Below are positions 1-8,763 of a DNA stretch of 64,000 nt, piece after piece. Origin of the DNA: an uncultured Sphingobacteriales bacterium (GTDB lineage: Bacteria; Bacteroidota; Bacteroidia; Chitinophagales; Chitinophagaceae); the NCBI GenBank assembly GCA_937991535.1, contig CALKHN010000110.1, positions 1 through 64,000 of the forward strand, given 5' to 3'. The stretch's first letter is position 1, and every line of letters begins with the position of its first letter. The notes under the pieces are model-generated. The model was not told the origin of the DNA and did no database searches. It worked only from the letters and a program-made list of their open reading frames with translations. Made by a program: the position numbers and the translations under genes.

Positions 1-86
1 ATAAACAAACCCTACAACCACAAAGCCTTTGCGACTTAAATGGATAATTCTATAAATGAATTTTATTGTTAACTGACTTCTTTCAT

Positions 87-338
87 TTAATCTTTCCTTG
101 TTTTCTTTTTTACTATGCTTGATACTGCAAAAGTTGCAATTATCAGCCATACAACATTGACAACGATATTGGGAGTATCCTTTAAGTAAATTGCATTAAC
201 AATTAATCCAATTGCACCTAATACATTCAAAATGTGATAGGCATATCCTGTGGACTGAATCCTATCTAGTACAAGAAGAAGATATGCTATTAGATAAAAA
301 AAAGTGCCCCCCCAGCCTATTAATTCAATAGTGTTCAT
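87..338 (-). CDS. Small membrane protein, CBU_0592-like family
   Basis: An 83-aa protein made almost entirely of three hydrophobic segments (about residues 10-25, 35-52 and 57-75) with a basic C-terminal tail (KKKTRK). The GWGG...AYLL start and the NVVWLIIA stretch match my memory of the CBU_0592 family of small bacterial inner-membrane proteins, whose function is unknown. It is a single gene with no obvious operon partner; the next minus-strand gene upstream ends 580 bases away. The family call rests on pattern only. Confidence 0.7.
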   Translation of the reverse strand: MNTIELIGWGGTFFYLIAYLLLVLDRIQSTGYAYHILNVLGAIGLIVNAIYLKDTPNIVVNVVWLIIATFAVSSIVKKKTRKD

Positions 339-915
339 ATCCTAAAGAGCGATTGCAAGACAATACGCATTAAAAAAATAAAGATATAATACATTATCGA
401 TAGGAATCTCATTTGAATGGGCATTATCTAATTAAATTACCTATGTTCAAAAAATATCTAGCTACCTCTTGCTACTCAATAATTTGCTAAACTAACTTGT
501 TTATAACCATAACATTTTACAAGCCAAATGGAAAATTAAAGCCAAAGCCTTCTGCTTTTAAAGTCTAGCTCAAGCTAATTTTGAAATTGCTCAAATATAT
601 CATTTTAAATAATATATTCAAACTACAAAGAGAAAGACGAAATTAGCGTTCCACCGATATCTAGGCGCTTCTCAAAAGCCCATTCATAATTACGTGAGTT
701 CCCAAGCATAATAACTTGACCATAAGGAATAGAAAGCCTTCAAGCCTAACGTCTTTTATTACTGTATTTGACCCTTTCCTCCTTAAGGAAAACTCGCGTT
801 CCTTGAACAGTACTCACGAACAAAGTTTTCAGAAATCATTGTAACCCTTTGCGGAATGTTCAAATATTTTTAGAAAACAAAGGTTGGTCGCACATCAATA
901 TTCTCCTTAACCAAC
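339..915. other. Gene-poor interval with a possible decayed reading frame
   Basis: No intact gene is seen. On the minus strand, about 590-800, a protein-like stretch (GNSRNYEWAFEKRLDIGG) can be read only by allowing a frameshift and stops upstream. It may be the tail of a decayed gene, but I cannot name a family. The rest is AT-rich sequence without repeats or clear promoters. Confidence 0.3.
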
Positions 916-2357
916 TTATAGTTCGCTTTCACCGCGCAAAATATACTTAAGATCTTCGACACTGTAAACATCGGGTAATTGAAATCCGTTCACAAAAAAT
1001 GTTGGCGTGACACTTATCTGTTCAGCATCACACCATCTCTTCATAGCTTCAATTTTCTTGTTTTGAGTAATTAATGATTCTTTAATGGGAAATCGTTTGG
1101 CAAATCTTTCGTAATTCTTTTTCTTTTCGGAATACCAACTATGAAGAACTTCTTTTATTCTGTATTCATCTCCGTTTTCGGCTACTGCTAGTAGATGTCG
1201 TATCGGAAATGTTTGAGGATCTGAATCTTCACCTGTAGAAGTGAAAATAATTTGGAGACTCACATCCGAGTTGTAGTTAATTAACTCTTCCAGAAAAGAA
1301 TGCGCTTCACAGCAAGGAATGCAGAATGGATTACAAATCTTTATAATTCTATTTTGAGCAAGAGGATTCCCAATAACTATTCCTAATCCATCCGTTGAAT
1401 AGTTAATTCTTCTTTGTTTGATTAATAACGCTTTGAAAATTGAAGAATCAAGTTTAATGCGCTGTATTTTATTAAAGTATTCTCTACCTTCTCTTGCTTT
1501 TTTCAATGCAGGAACAGTTATAGAAAGTCCAATAAAGGATAGACAAAAGAAGATTAAAATATTGGCAAGAATTGAAAATGATAAGTTATTTAACTGAGAT
1601 ATTTCAAAAAATCCTCCTTGTAGCGAAACAATAAATAACAAACCAAGTGTTGATTGTACTATTAAACACAACAAACACCACGTCTTTACTATTTTCCATT
1701 GATAAAATATAGAAAAGATAATATATGGCAAAGATATTAGGTTAACAAATGACAAAATGGTTAAAACTTGAATATTGGCCAAACCTACCGTAATCAAACT
1801 AAGGTTTATTCCTATGAAATAACTAAGTCCAATTATACTCCAACTTAATCCCATAAGCTTAGACATTGGAGAGTTTAATACAGCGCTACAATTTAACTTT
1901 CCTATTGATTGACATATTTTTTTCGTTATGGGATTATGGCTATCAATATCGTAAAAGACGAGAATAAAGCTAGCAGTCGTACCCAATAAAGAGATTAGCA
2001 AGAATAAAATTGGAAATACATTTAATGAAGAGGTATTAAAGTTATATATTATAATAGAACTTAAAGCTAATGTCGGGAGAAGTAAAAGCGAACATGCATT
2101 GATTATTTTTCTAAACGTTTCCTTCGTCTTTCGACTAAAATATTCTTTTTCAGCAATAGCATTGGAACTATCCAAGAGAAGCAAGTTTCCTGTAAAAGTT
2201 TGCTCAAATTCTTCTAACTTTTCTTTCAATAGCAAATTCCGAAAAGGATGTTTATAAACAACTGTATCATTTTTTATTTCATATATTATGGTAAACAGTT
2301 GCTCGCCCGTTTTTCTCCAGACAATATGAGCAATAGAAGGAAAAAAAAAATCATTAG
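916..2357 (-). pseudogene. C-terminal part of C39-like/VKOR/thioredoxin protein, cut by IS66
   Basis: This is the 3' part of a gene split by the IS66 element. It reads as the end of a C39-like domain (SIAHIV region), then four to five membrane helices of a vitamin K epoxide reductase (VKOR) domain, with the Cys-Ser region (NCSAVLNSPMSK) and the CLLC redox pair, then a DsbA/thioredoxin-like domain with a CIPC active site and a cis-Pro loop (TPTFF). Such fusions oxidise disulfides in the periplasm and are often near Bacteroidota peptide export genes. The apparent start at 2373 lies inside the IS and is an artefact. Joining 5530-5718 to this fragment, counting the duplicated 8 bp once, restores one frame of 540 codons. 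No partner peptide gene was found nearby. Confidence 0.88.
2350..2357. repeat. Target site duplication of IS66 element, left copy
   Basis: The eight bases ATCATTAG directly abut the left inverted repeat and recur at 5530-5537 next to the right one. Eight base pairs is the usual duplication length for IS66-family elements. Confidence 0.95.
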
Positions 2358-2466
2358 GTAACCCTCTAACCATCCCCCTTATTGTTATATGAAAAAAAAG
2401 TTGTAGTGGTCTGCTGTTAAAAGAAAAGCCGGAACTTTAGGGGCTAAAAGTAAATAATAGGGATTA

Positions 2467-2817
2467 ATGCAAACACCCACACCAGGTAGCATATCAGCGT
2501 TGCTTATACAGCTACGCGCCACTTATCAACCCTCGCCCCAGGCATTAGCAGCGGCTTTGGGGATGTCTTATACCACTTATCTTAAAACTGAGCGCGGTCA
2601 GCGGGAACTGAGTTTTTTAATGGCGCTGAAGATTTGTAAGCTTTACAAAATGGATATCCATGATTTTATATCCCAGCTTAGTGATGCAGAACTTGAGCGC
2701 AGTGAGCTTTCCATTCAAAAGCAGTATCAAAAAATAGAAAAGAAAAAAGCATCGCTATTACAGGCAAAAGTTGTTGATCTTACTACCGGGCAACCCGTCC
2801 ATCCTTCAGTATTATAA
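2467..2817 (+). CDS. Xre-like HTH passenger protein inside IS66
   Basis: A 116-aa protein with an Xre/Cro-type helix-turn-helix at residues 8-60 (PQALAAALGMSYTTYLKTERG) and a charged coiled-coil-like C-terminal half. The gene lies between the left IS end and tnpC, and its stop falls 2 bases from the tnpC stop, so the two genes converge without a spacer. It is inside the inverted repeats and therefore moves with the element. Regulating transposase expression or binding the IS ends are plausible roles, but inferred. It is not one of the three canonical IS66 genes. Confidence 0.8.
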   Translation: MQTPTPGSISALLIQLRATYQPSPQALAAALGMSYTTYLKTERGQRELSFLMALKICKLYKMDIHDFISQLSDAELERSELSIQKQYQKIEKKKASLLQAKVVDLTTGQPVHPSVL

Positions 2818-2819
2818 CT

Positions 2820-4634
2820 TCAGGCTGTTCTGGTATTTTTTTGTAACAGTGGTTTCCAAAACTGTGGTAGCAGTTCCATTAACTGCTCCTGTGGCTGGGT
2901 GGGTATCCTGCGCAGCACATCATCAAGCCATTTAGCCGGATCAAGGTTTTGCAGTTTGCAGGTGGCTATAAAACTATAGATGATGGCAGCCAGCTGTGCT
3001 GTGCGGTGCGACCCGGCAAACAAATAGTTATGACGCCCCAGGGCAATGGAACGGATCTGCCCTTCCAGTTCATTATTGTCAATGGGCAGCATACCATCTG
3101 ATACATATGCACTAAGCCCCCGGAAGTTTTTCAGCGTATAGTGAATGGCTTTATAAACAGGCGTTTTCGGAGTGGTTTGAGCCAGCATGGCTTTCAACCA
3201 TTTTTCCATATCCTCCAGTATAGGCAATGACTCCGCCTGTCTTTTGGTGGTGATGGCATCAAAGTCCAGGTTCAATAGTTTACATTCCTGTTCTATATCA
3301 TACAGGGGACCAAAGAACCGGTCTAATGCAAAAGATGCTTTTGCTTTGTCGTTTTCAAGCGCATACACAAAATACCGGCGGGCATGGGCAAGACAGTGCT
3401 GATGGGTAACACCGGACTGCTTCCCGTATTGGGTATATACACCATAGGCATCGCTCATTAAATAGCCACTATAGCCCTGCAATACCCCGGAGATATCTTT
3501 TTTGCTCCGCCCTTTCCGGTAAGAAAAGCATACTATACGCTGCACAGGGTTCAGCGATGCCCACATCCAGCCGATATGCGACTTCCTACCCTGCTTTTTA
3601 CTATCGTCCAACACCCGGTAGCGGGTTTCATCTATGTTGATCAGAGCACTGTTGGTAATCTCTTTGAGCAACAGATGCCACAGCGGTTCCAGCACTTCGG
3701 CCGTTCGGTTTACCAGAGAGCAGAGTGTGCTGTAAGAAAGATCAATGCCCAGGTAAGCCAGCCGCTTTTGCTGGCGCCACACCGGTATATGGTACAAAAA
3801 CTTTTCAATAGTAAGCATTACCAGTACGCTGATATCCATTTTGCACTTTTCGATGGGATGTGGCGGCAAAGGAGCAATGAGTTGTTTAAAATCAAGTTTA
3901 TCTTCATCTACTGCTGCCAGGTATACCAGCCGGCGGGTCACTTTTATATACCAGCGCATGGGGTCGCAAGCCAGTTGCCGCTGATCCTGGTGACCGATGC
4001 ATTTGGCATTAGCCGGTTTGTCCGCTACATCAAGAACAGTGATCTCTTCTGCAAGCCCCGGGGGAAAATCATGTCTTCCGCCGGGTTTTTTGGGTTCTGT
4101 GGTTTTGATGACCCGCAGGTGTTCGGGTATCCTGTGGCGATCACGGATTTTACATACGCCCCAGCTGTCTGCGTCCAGTTCCAGTGTTAACTGATCTCCA
4201 ACGGATGGTTGTATATCTTCTCGCGGCTGATGACGCTTCTCGCTTTTGATACCATATATCCACTTTTTGAGTGTGCTCATCTCATAGCGCAACTGCTGTA
4301 GTGAAAACAGATCTTTTTGATTTTTATCTAACTGCTTTTGCTGTGTTTCTATCAGGCTGTTCTGTTCTTTGATGATGATCTGCTGCTGCGTTAATTGTGC
4401 TGCCTGGGCATCAATGGTTTGCTGTTGTAAATGCACCCGGGTTTGCAGTTGCTGTATCTGTGCCGCCTGGTCGTTAAGCTGTTGCTGCTGTTCAGCCATA
4501 AGAGTAGTTAGCGTTTGTCGTTCTTCGGTCAACTGCCCGAGTTGCTGCTGCAATAAAACAATAAGACGATCCTTTTGAGCAGATTGCTTTGAGCAAGTAT
4601 CATATAAAGTCTTATAGTTTTCAGTAGTTGCCAT
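2820..4634 (-). CDS. tnpC: IS66 family transposase TnpC
   Basis: This DDE transposase is 604 aa from the chosen start (MATTENYKTL). A longer frame runs back to 4760, but the added residues are unlike the family and the usual IS66 start resembles the chosen one. Residues 20-110 form a Gln-rich leucine-zipper-like coiled coil. They are followed by a region with scattered Cys/His, the catalytic core (NIDETRYRVLD, SDAYGVY, and the downstream Glu in DNNELEGQIRSIALGR) and a C-terminal IS66_C-type tail (RIPTQPQEQL). It is last in the tnpA-tnpB-tnpC order, 160 bp after tnpB. Confidence 0.95.
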   Translation of the reverse strand: MATTENYKTLYDTCSKQSAQKDRLIVLLQQQLGQLTEERQTLTTLMAEQQQQLNDQAAQIQQLQTRVHLQQQTIDAQAAQLTQQQIIIKEQNSLIETQQKQLDKNQKDLFSLQQLRYEMSTLKKWIYGIKSEKRHQPREDIQPSVGDQLTLELDADSWGVCKIRDRHRIPEHLRVIKTTEPKKPGGRHDFPPGLAEEITVLDVADKPANAKCIGHQDQRQLACDPMRWYIKVTRRLVYLAAVDEDKLDFKQLIAPLPPHPIEKCKMDISVLVMLTIEKFLYHIPVWRQQKRLAYLGIDLSYSTLCSLVNRTAEVLEPLWHLLLKEITNSALINIDETRYRVLDDSKKQGRKSHIGWMWASLNPVQRIVCFSYRKGRSKKDISGVLQGYSGYLMSDAYGVYTQYGKQSGVTHQHCLAHARRYFVYALENDKAKASFALDRFFGPLYDIEQECKLLNLDFDAITTKRQAESLPILEDMEKWLKAMLAQTTPKTPVYKAIHYTLKNFRGLSAYVSDGMLPIDNNELEGQIRSIALGRHNYLFAGSHRTAQLAAIIYSFIATCKLQNLDPAKWLDDVLRRIPTQPQEQLMELLPQFWKPLLQKNTRTA

Positions 4635-4794
4635 TGCAGGTAAATACCTGAGCAAATGCAGTACCAATAAGGATTTTTCGCTCCTCGTTCTTTCCACAAA
4701 AGCCCTTGTTTTTTTGTGTATAAACCGGGGTGTGTTTTTGATTTTTTTTGAAACACACAAAAAAAGGCGGCTACGCCAGCAAATAGGTGGATAA

Positions 4795-5139
4795 CTATCT
4801 GATTTTTTTCAATCGGTGCAAATGTAGCCCCGATAGCATGGACAACAGGTCGGTGGCGCTCATTTGCAGGGCTGTTGTGGCAGCATCAGAAAAAGGCATT
4901 ACAAACCGCCCTTTATGTAAACGGCGGTACAGCAGCGTAAAGCCATCGGCTTCTCTTAACAGCAGTTTGATATGAGTGCCGCGCTTATTTAAGAAGATAA
5001 AAACATCCCGGTCATTGGGCTCCTTACCGAGCTCATTAATAACAATGCCACATAGCCCGTCAATGGATTTTCTCATGTCTGTTGCCGCATTGTAGAGATA
5101 ATAAGCGTGGCGGTTGGTTAAAACCGCAATGGCGCTCAT
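4795..5139 (-). CDS. tnpB: IS66 accessory protein TnpB
   Basis: A 114-aa protein with the conserved IS66 Orf2 pattern: DMRKSIDGLCGIV near the start, then DVFIFLNKRGTHIKLLL and a DGFTLLYRRLHKG segment. The protein is needed for IS66 transposition but its biochemical role is unknown. The start overlaps the tnpA stop by 4 bases (ATGA type), which suggests translational coupling. Confidence 0.95.
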   Translation of the reverse strand: MSAIAVLTNRHAYYLYNAATDMRKSIDGLCGIVINELGKEPNDRDVFIFLNKRGTHIKLLLREADGFTLLYRRLHKGRFVMPFSDAATTALQMSATDLLSMLSGLHLHRLKKIR

Positions 5140-5453
5140 GACAAAAGCGCTTTAAGGTAATCTGGTGTTACAGCCTGATAAATTTTTATCTCGCCAACCG
5201 ATGCAAATAAACTTGTGTGGGGCACCTTGAATGCAGGCTGTGTGAGCGCCGTAAAGCCGGAACCTTGTTGCTTTACCTCCTTTGCTTTTAGGCTATGCCT
5301 TTTTCGGGCAGCATAAAAAGCACCCTCGCTGATATTATGCTGTTTACAAAAATCTTTTGTAGTGCCTGTATAGCTCTCATACAGCTCTAATAATAATGCT
5401 GTTTGCTCCTTGCTGCGGCGGGGTTGTGCAGACTTGTCGTTTACCTGTTCCAT
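5136..5453 (-). CDS. tnpA: IS66 accessory protein TnpA (HTH)
   Basis: A 105-aa protein from the chosen start (MEQVNDKSAQ); the frame stays open back to 5492 but that extension lacks family character. It contains a helix-turn-helix of the transposase-8 type (TTKDFCKQHNISEGAFYAARK), the DNA-binding accessory protein of IS66 elements. It is the first gene of the transposase operon, about 75 bp inside the right inverted repeat. Confidence 0.9.
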   Translation of the reverse strand: MEQVNDKSAQPRRSKEQTALLLELYESYTGTTKDFCKQHNISEGAFYAARKRHSLKAKEVKQQGSGFTALTQPAFKVPHTSLFASVGEIKIYQAVTPDYLKALLS

Positions 5454-5529
5454 TACGCTGGTTTTTGATGAACGCCAAATATAACAGCGCATTACACAAA
5501 AACTGGAGTGGGGATGGTTAGAGGCTTAC

Positions 5530-5537
5530 ATCATTAG
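5530..5537. repeat. Target site duplication of IS66 element, right copy
   Basis: ATCATTAG, identical to 2350-2357, immediately outside the right inverted repeat. Confidence 0.95.
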
Positions 5538-5718
5538 CATTCTCAAAGGTAGTATGTAAAGCAATGTTTTTAATGTTATATTCATTTAAAAAGTCGGAAA
5601 TACTGAACAGACTAGGGTAGTGGGGATGTCGCTTAATTTTTTCCTTTATTGTTGTTTCTGTAATTTTTATTTTTTGACTACGAAGCAAGTAAATAAGAGT
5701 ATTTTCGCAATTGTTCAT
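5530..5718 (-). pseudogene. N-terminal part of the C39-like/VKOR/thioredoxin protein
   Basis: The first 63 codons of the gene whose remainder lies at 916-2357. The fragment resembles the degenerate C39 peptidase-like domain found at the N-terminus of Bacteroidota VKOR-thioredoxin fusions (HPHYPSLFSISDFLNEY). One Cys is present at residue 4 but without the usual following Gly, so protease activity is doubtful. Translation now runs three codons into the IS and stops. The codon phase at the duplicated 8 bp matches on both sides, so precise IS loss would restore the gene. Confidence 0.88.
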
Positions 5719-6260
5719 TCTCGTACTAAATTATTGTGAGTTCGCAATATTGACGCTAAGGTTTTTCAAAGTCTAATTTATGCGATTTGGTGGGGAGCCT
5801 TTAAAATTTATTAGTCATTCATTGTGTAAGCCACGATGACGAACATAAAAATAACTGATAATCTGAAAGACAACTGCTACCTTATAAATTCCTATTTACT
5901 ACTAATTTTCTTGATGAACTCCGATTGACTCAAAGATCTTTCGTGATATGCTTATTTTCAAATTCACCAAATTCTACCTTTAATTATCGTTAATAGTTTA
6001 CTTGTTTGTCGAATTGTCTTTATCCCTACCAGCTTGTCTTGAGGTTTTCCACATGTAAAACATTATTTTCTTGGAGCAATCTGGTTAATGCCATCCCTGT
6101 ACTTTTTCAGCTGCACTTTGTGCCTATGTGCGAAAAAGTTCCTAAAAGATATGGATCACGACAGGCCTCATCAGGCATAAATCCTATTTTCACAGCCACG
6201 TTTGAGCCACGGGCCGCCTTCTGCAATTGCCGTTAGTTTCCTAGAGGAGGAATAATGGGA
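5719..6260. other. Interval without an intact gene
   Basis: Sequence upstream of the split VKOR gene, which should hold its promoter. Nothing intact is seen. A short minus-strand protein-like stretch near 6115-6230 (NVAVKIGFMPDEACRDPYL) ends in stops and may be another decayed gene of unknown family. Confidence 0.35.
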
Positions 6261-6462
6261 GAGTAGCAACAGATCAAATTTGGTGTCCGTTCCGCAATAC
6301 CTTCAGAAACAGGATAACACCTTTGGTCGAACGCAGTATTTATGAATTTACGCTTCGGCACTTACAAAAATGTCTCTAAACATATTTGTGAAATTTTCAG
6401 CCTTACAGTGATATAATAAAACTGCTTTCTTTAGATGAAGTCTATCTTAATTCAACCCAGGC
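6261..6462 (+). pseudogene. Fossil fragment of a dinB (DNA polymerase IV) gene
   Basis: Read on the plus strand, this stretch aligns with the palm region of the dinB gene at 17876-18970: KFGVRSAIPSET against KFGIRSAMPSKT, TYKNVSKHICEIF against AYKAVSRHIREIF, and SLDEVYLN against SLDEAYLD. It carries in-frame stops and a one-base deletion between the last two blocks. Both catalytic-site acids of SLDE are still visible. Flanking sequence shows no further dinB, so only about 65 codons survive. It is the remnant of a second, clearly diverged copy. Confidence 0.82.
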
Positions 6463-6559
6463 GCTGAATTACCCAACCCCGAAATGAATCCTTCTCCGGA
6501 TGCAAGATCCCGACCAGCAACTCCAAAGTGCGTCGTAGCCTTCGTTCAACACGTCTACA

Positions 6560-7258
6560 TTATCCATTCATGGCTTCTTTCCGCAATTTCAGTATTTCCT
6601 CCAAATTGAAAACCTTGTATTCAATGCCAAGACTCTTCGCACTCTCCTCCACTGTCTGACTAAAGCCAGCCGCTTTTCTTCTTTCATTGACTCTGGACGG
6701 GTCTTTGATAGGCCAAATGAACGATAGATTTTCCCAGTCTCCTGTTGTCTGATTTTTTACACTCATACCTGAACTTTGAGTTCCATAGATTTGTTCTTGG
6801 TCCCGAAACATCAAAGACCGGTCAAGCATCGTCGCATAGAGAACAAAACGTAGCTCATTCTTCTCAGCCGCTTCTTTAAAAACTGGCAAGTATTTGTCAA
6901 TCACTTTTGAATGCTGGATAATATAGAAAGCAACTTCGTTTGTCGGTTTACCAACTAATGAAATGCCTGGATAACCATACTCCTCTATTATTTTTTCTAC
7001 TTTTAACGTGTTCAATGAGTCGAGCTCCCCTTGTAATTTCCATAAGTAGTCATTCAGGTCTTCTTTTCTAACGCCGTAAACTACTGCAAGAGAATCGCCT
7101 TTGCCTCTCATATTTGCATTCAAATCGGCTCGATACTTTTGGTCAAGGATTTTCAGACTGTCCAATTCCTTTTTCAAAGTTGTGTTGAACGACGTCTGCC
7201 CGTGCGATGTTTGCAACAGACCAAAAAAAAGAAGAGTAAGTAGAAAAGGTCGTATCAT
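6560..7258 (-). CDS. Secreted DUF6624-family protein
   Basis: A 232-aa protein with a signal peptide (about residues 1-20, cleavage after SHG) and a helical N-terminal half. The second half carries the DUF6624 hallmarks: YGYPGISLVGKPTNEVAFYI, the QHS motif, a DRSLMFRDQEQIYGTQ block and a short C-terminal domain. Function is unknown; the family is common in Bacteroidota and probably acts in the periplasm. The gene stands alone between a dinB fossil and an IS3 element. Confidence 0.82.
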   Translation of the reverse strand: MIRPFLLTLLFFGLLQTSHGQTSFNTTLKKELDSLKILDQKYRADLNANMRGKGDSLAVVYGVRKEDLNDYLWKLQGELDSLNTLKVEKIIEEYGYPGISLVGKPTNEVAFYIIQHSKVIDKYLPVFKEAAEKNELRFVLYATMLDRSLMFRDQEQIYGTQSSGMSVKNQTTGDWENLSFIWPIKDPSRVNERRKAAGFSQTVEESAKSLGIEYKVFNLEEILKLRKEAMNG

Positions 7259-7426
7259 ACAGTGTCATAATTATGGCTAACATTAAAGGATTTGTATCTG
7301 CAGCGGGACTTAAAGTTCATCAACTGTGATACAAACGCCAGGTAAAGATATACAAAGTTCGTTATTAATTCTAAAGTTCATTATCAATTATATTGCTCAA
7401 TTCATGTAATCGCGAATAACGTGTCG

Positions 7427-7430
7427 GCGG
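7427..7430. repeat. Target site duplication of IS3 element, left copy
   Basis: GCGG, repeated at 8682-8685 outside the other end; 4 bp fits this IS3 subgroup. Confidence 0.85.
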
Positions 7431-7475
7431 TGTAAGCTTCCCCTTTTTAGTACTGTTTAAAAGGAGACTTTTCCT

Positions 7476-7542
7476 TTACCAGCTATAGGGCGGAGTGTAG
7501 CGGAGGCGTAGCCGAAGCGGAACGCAGCCCTATAGCTGGTAA
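7476..7542. terminator. Long perfect hairpin at the 3' end of IS3 orfB
   Basis: Perfect 17-bp arms (TTTACCAGCTATAGGGC from 7475 and its complement ending at 7543) enclose about 35 bases. The hairpin overlaps the last ~20 codons of orfB, encoding an atypical tail after the normal end of the transposase. On the minus strand the stem is followed by a short AAAGG stretch rather than a T run, so a classical terminator is not certain. It may block read-through from outside promoters. Confidence 0.5.
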
Positions 7543-8358
7543 ATTTTTTTCTCGGTACATCCGGGGGGATATCCCACCAAGGCTGTCATGCGGGCGAGCA
7601 TTATTATAATCATCGACCCATGCCTGCGTTGATTCCCTCACTTCGTCTATGTTGTCAAACAAATATGCATCGAGTATGTGTTTTCTGTATGTTCTATTAA
7701 ATCTCTCGATGTAGGCATTTTGAGTAGGCTTCCCGGGCTGGATATATTTAAAGTCAATCCCATTTGCCCCACTCCAGGCCTGTGCTAACTTGGCTACAAA
7801 TTCAGGTCCATTGTCCATGCGTATTTTTTGTGGCTTACCGTAACGGTTTATTAAATGCCTTAACACCCATATTACCCGACTACTCTTCAGCGAGTAATCA
7901 ATTTCAATAAAAAGTATTTCCCGGTTATAATCATCTATTACATTCAAGGTTCTGAACTTGGTTCCATTACTTAGCGCATCACTCATAAAGTCAATACTCC
8001 ATGTTTGAGTAAAGCTGTCCGGTATTTCTAAACGCTCTTTTACCCGTGCAGGTAAACGTTTTTTAATCTTCCGGCGATGGGTTAGTTTCATTTGCCTGTA
8101 AACCCGAAGCAGGCGTTTGTGATTGACAATGGTTCCGCTATTCCTGATTCGACCGAAGCATTTCCAAAACCCTTCACCTGGGTTTTCGTTTGCAACTTGC
8201 GTCAACCGCTCGATAATCGTCACGTCATTTTTTACGGAACGATAGTGCAGGTTGCTTCTGCTCAACTGTAATACCCGACACGCCTTGCTGATGTCTTTGG
8301 GTCGCTCTTTGCGGATTTCATCAACAATCCGCCTTTTTTCGCAAGGCTTTAAAGCTTT
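7483..8358 (-). CDS. IS3-family transposase OrfB (DDE integrase), made by -1 frameshift
   Basis: The orfB frame is open from the slippery run at 8355-8362 to the stop at 7483. An internal start near 8265 would drop the first 30 codons (KALKPCEKRRIVDEIRKERP). The protein shows an HTH_21-like region, then the rve catalytic core: WSIDFMSD (first Asp), RMDNGPEF (second Asp) and the later Glu in NAYIERFNRTYRK. The final 19 residues come from a palindrome and have no family counterpart. The functional transposase is expected to be the OrfAB fusion. Confidence 0.92.
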   Translation of the reverse strand, partial: KALKPCEKRRIVDEIRKERPKDISKACRVLQLSRSNLHYRSVKNDVTIIERLTQVANENPGEGFWKCFGRIRNSGTIVNHKRLLRVYRQMKLTHRRKIKKRLPARVKERLEIPDSFTQTWSIDFMSDALSNGTKFRTLNVIDDYNREILFIEIDYSLKSSRVIWVLRHLINRYGKPQKIRMDNGPEFVAKLAQAWSGANGIDFKYIQPGKPTQNAYIERFNRTYRKHILDAYLFDNIDEVRESTQAWVDDYNNARPHDSLGGISPRMYREKNLPAIGLRSASATPPLHSAL

Positions 8359-8615
8359 TTTTCGATAATATATTTTGCAGTGTCAAGTTCCATAGCCAAG
8401 TTGGCATACATGCGTTTCAGCCGGGCATTTTCATCTTCAAGTTCCTTTATTCGCTTGAGTTCAGTTGCTTCCATGCCGCCATATCGCTGGCGCCATTTAT
8501 ACAACGATGCCTTACTTACGCCGTACTCCCTGATGATTTCCTCGGCTGTTTTACCGTTATCAAACTCCTTGAGAATATTAGCAATCTGTGTGGGACTAAA
8601 TTTACTTTTCTTCAT
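8349..8615 (-). CDS. IS3-family OrfA (HTH protein)
   Basis: An 88-aa protein with the transposase-8 helix-turn-helix (FSPTQIANILKEFDNGKTAE, then VSKASLYKWRQRYGGM) followed by a leucine-zipper-like helix (LKRIKELEDENARLKRMY). It ends IIEKKL at the A7G slippery site, where a -1 shift enters orfB. It binds the IS ends and regulates transposition. Confidence 0.93.
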   Translation of the reverse strand: MKKSKFSPTQIANILKEFDNGKTAEEIIREYGVSKASLYKWRQRYGGMEATELKRIKELEDENARLKRMYANLAMELDTAKYIIEKKL

Positions 8616-8681
8616 ATTTTACGTTTTAAAGTTACTTATTTTGTCCACTTTTAAAACGTACTATTTTTGGGGAAGCTTACA

Positions 8682-8685
8682 GCGG
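8682..8685. repeat. Target site duplication of IS3 element, right copy
   Basis: GCGG, identical to 7427-7430. Confidence 0.85.
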
Positions 8686-8763
8686 GCTGCCTCTCTAATG
8701 CCAACTTCGTTCTTTTGAAGTTGGAGAAATCGTTTTAATCGTTCCACAGCTGGAGAGCATTTG

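Larger units (their letters stand above)
2358..5529. mobile_element. Complete IS66-family insertion sequence
   Basis: The element is 3172 bp long with 20-bp terminal inverted repeats starting GTAA (GTAACCCTCTAACCATCCCC at the left; GTAAGCCTCTAACCATCCCC read inward at the right; one mismatch) and an 8-bp direct duplication of ATCATTAG. It carries tnpA, tnpB and tnpC in order on the minus strand plus one extra HTH gene on the plus strand. All transposase frames are open and the ends nearly identical, so insertion is probably recent and the element may still be active. It disrupts a C39-like/VKOR/thioredoxin gene. Confidence 0.96.
7431..8681. mobile_element. Complete IS3-family element (IS407-like subgroup)
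   Basis: A 1251-bp element whose ends begin TGTAAGCTTCCCC in inverted orientation, with imperfect continuation (left TTTTTAGTACTG, right AAAAATAGTACG), flanked by GCGG on both sides. It carries overlapping orfA and orfB on the minus strand joined by a slippery A7G run. Product sequences and the 4-bp duplication point to the IS407 subgroup of IS3. It looks intact. Confidence 0.93.
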
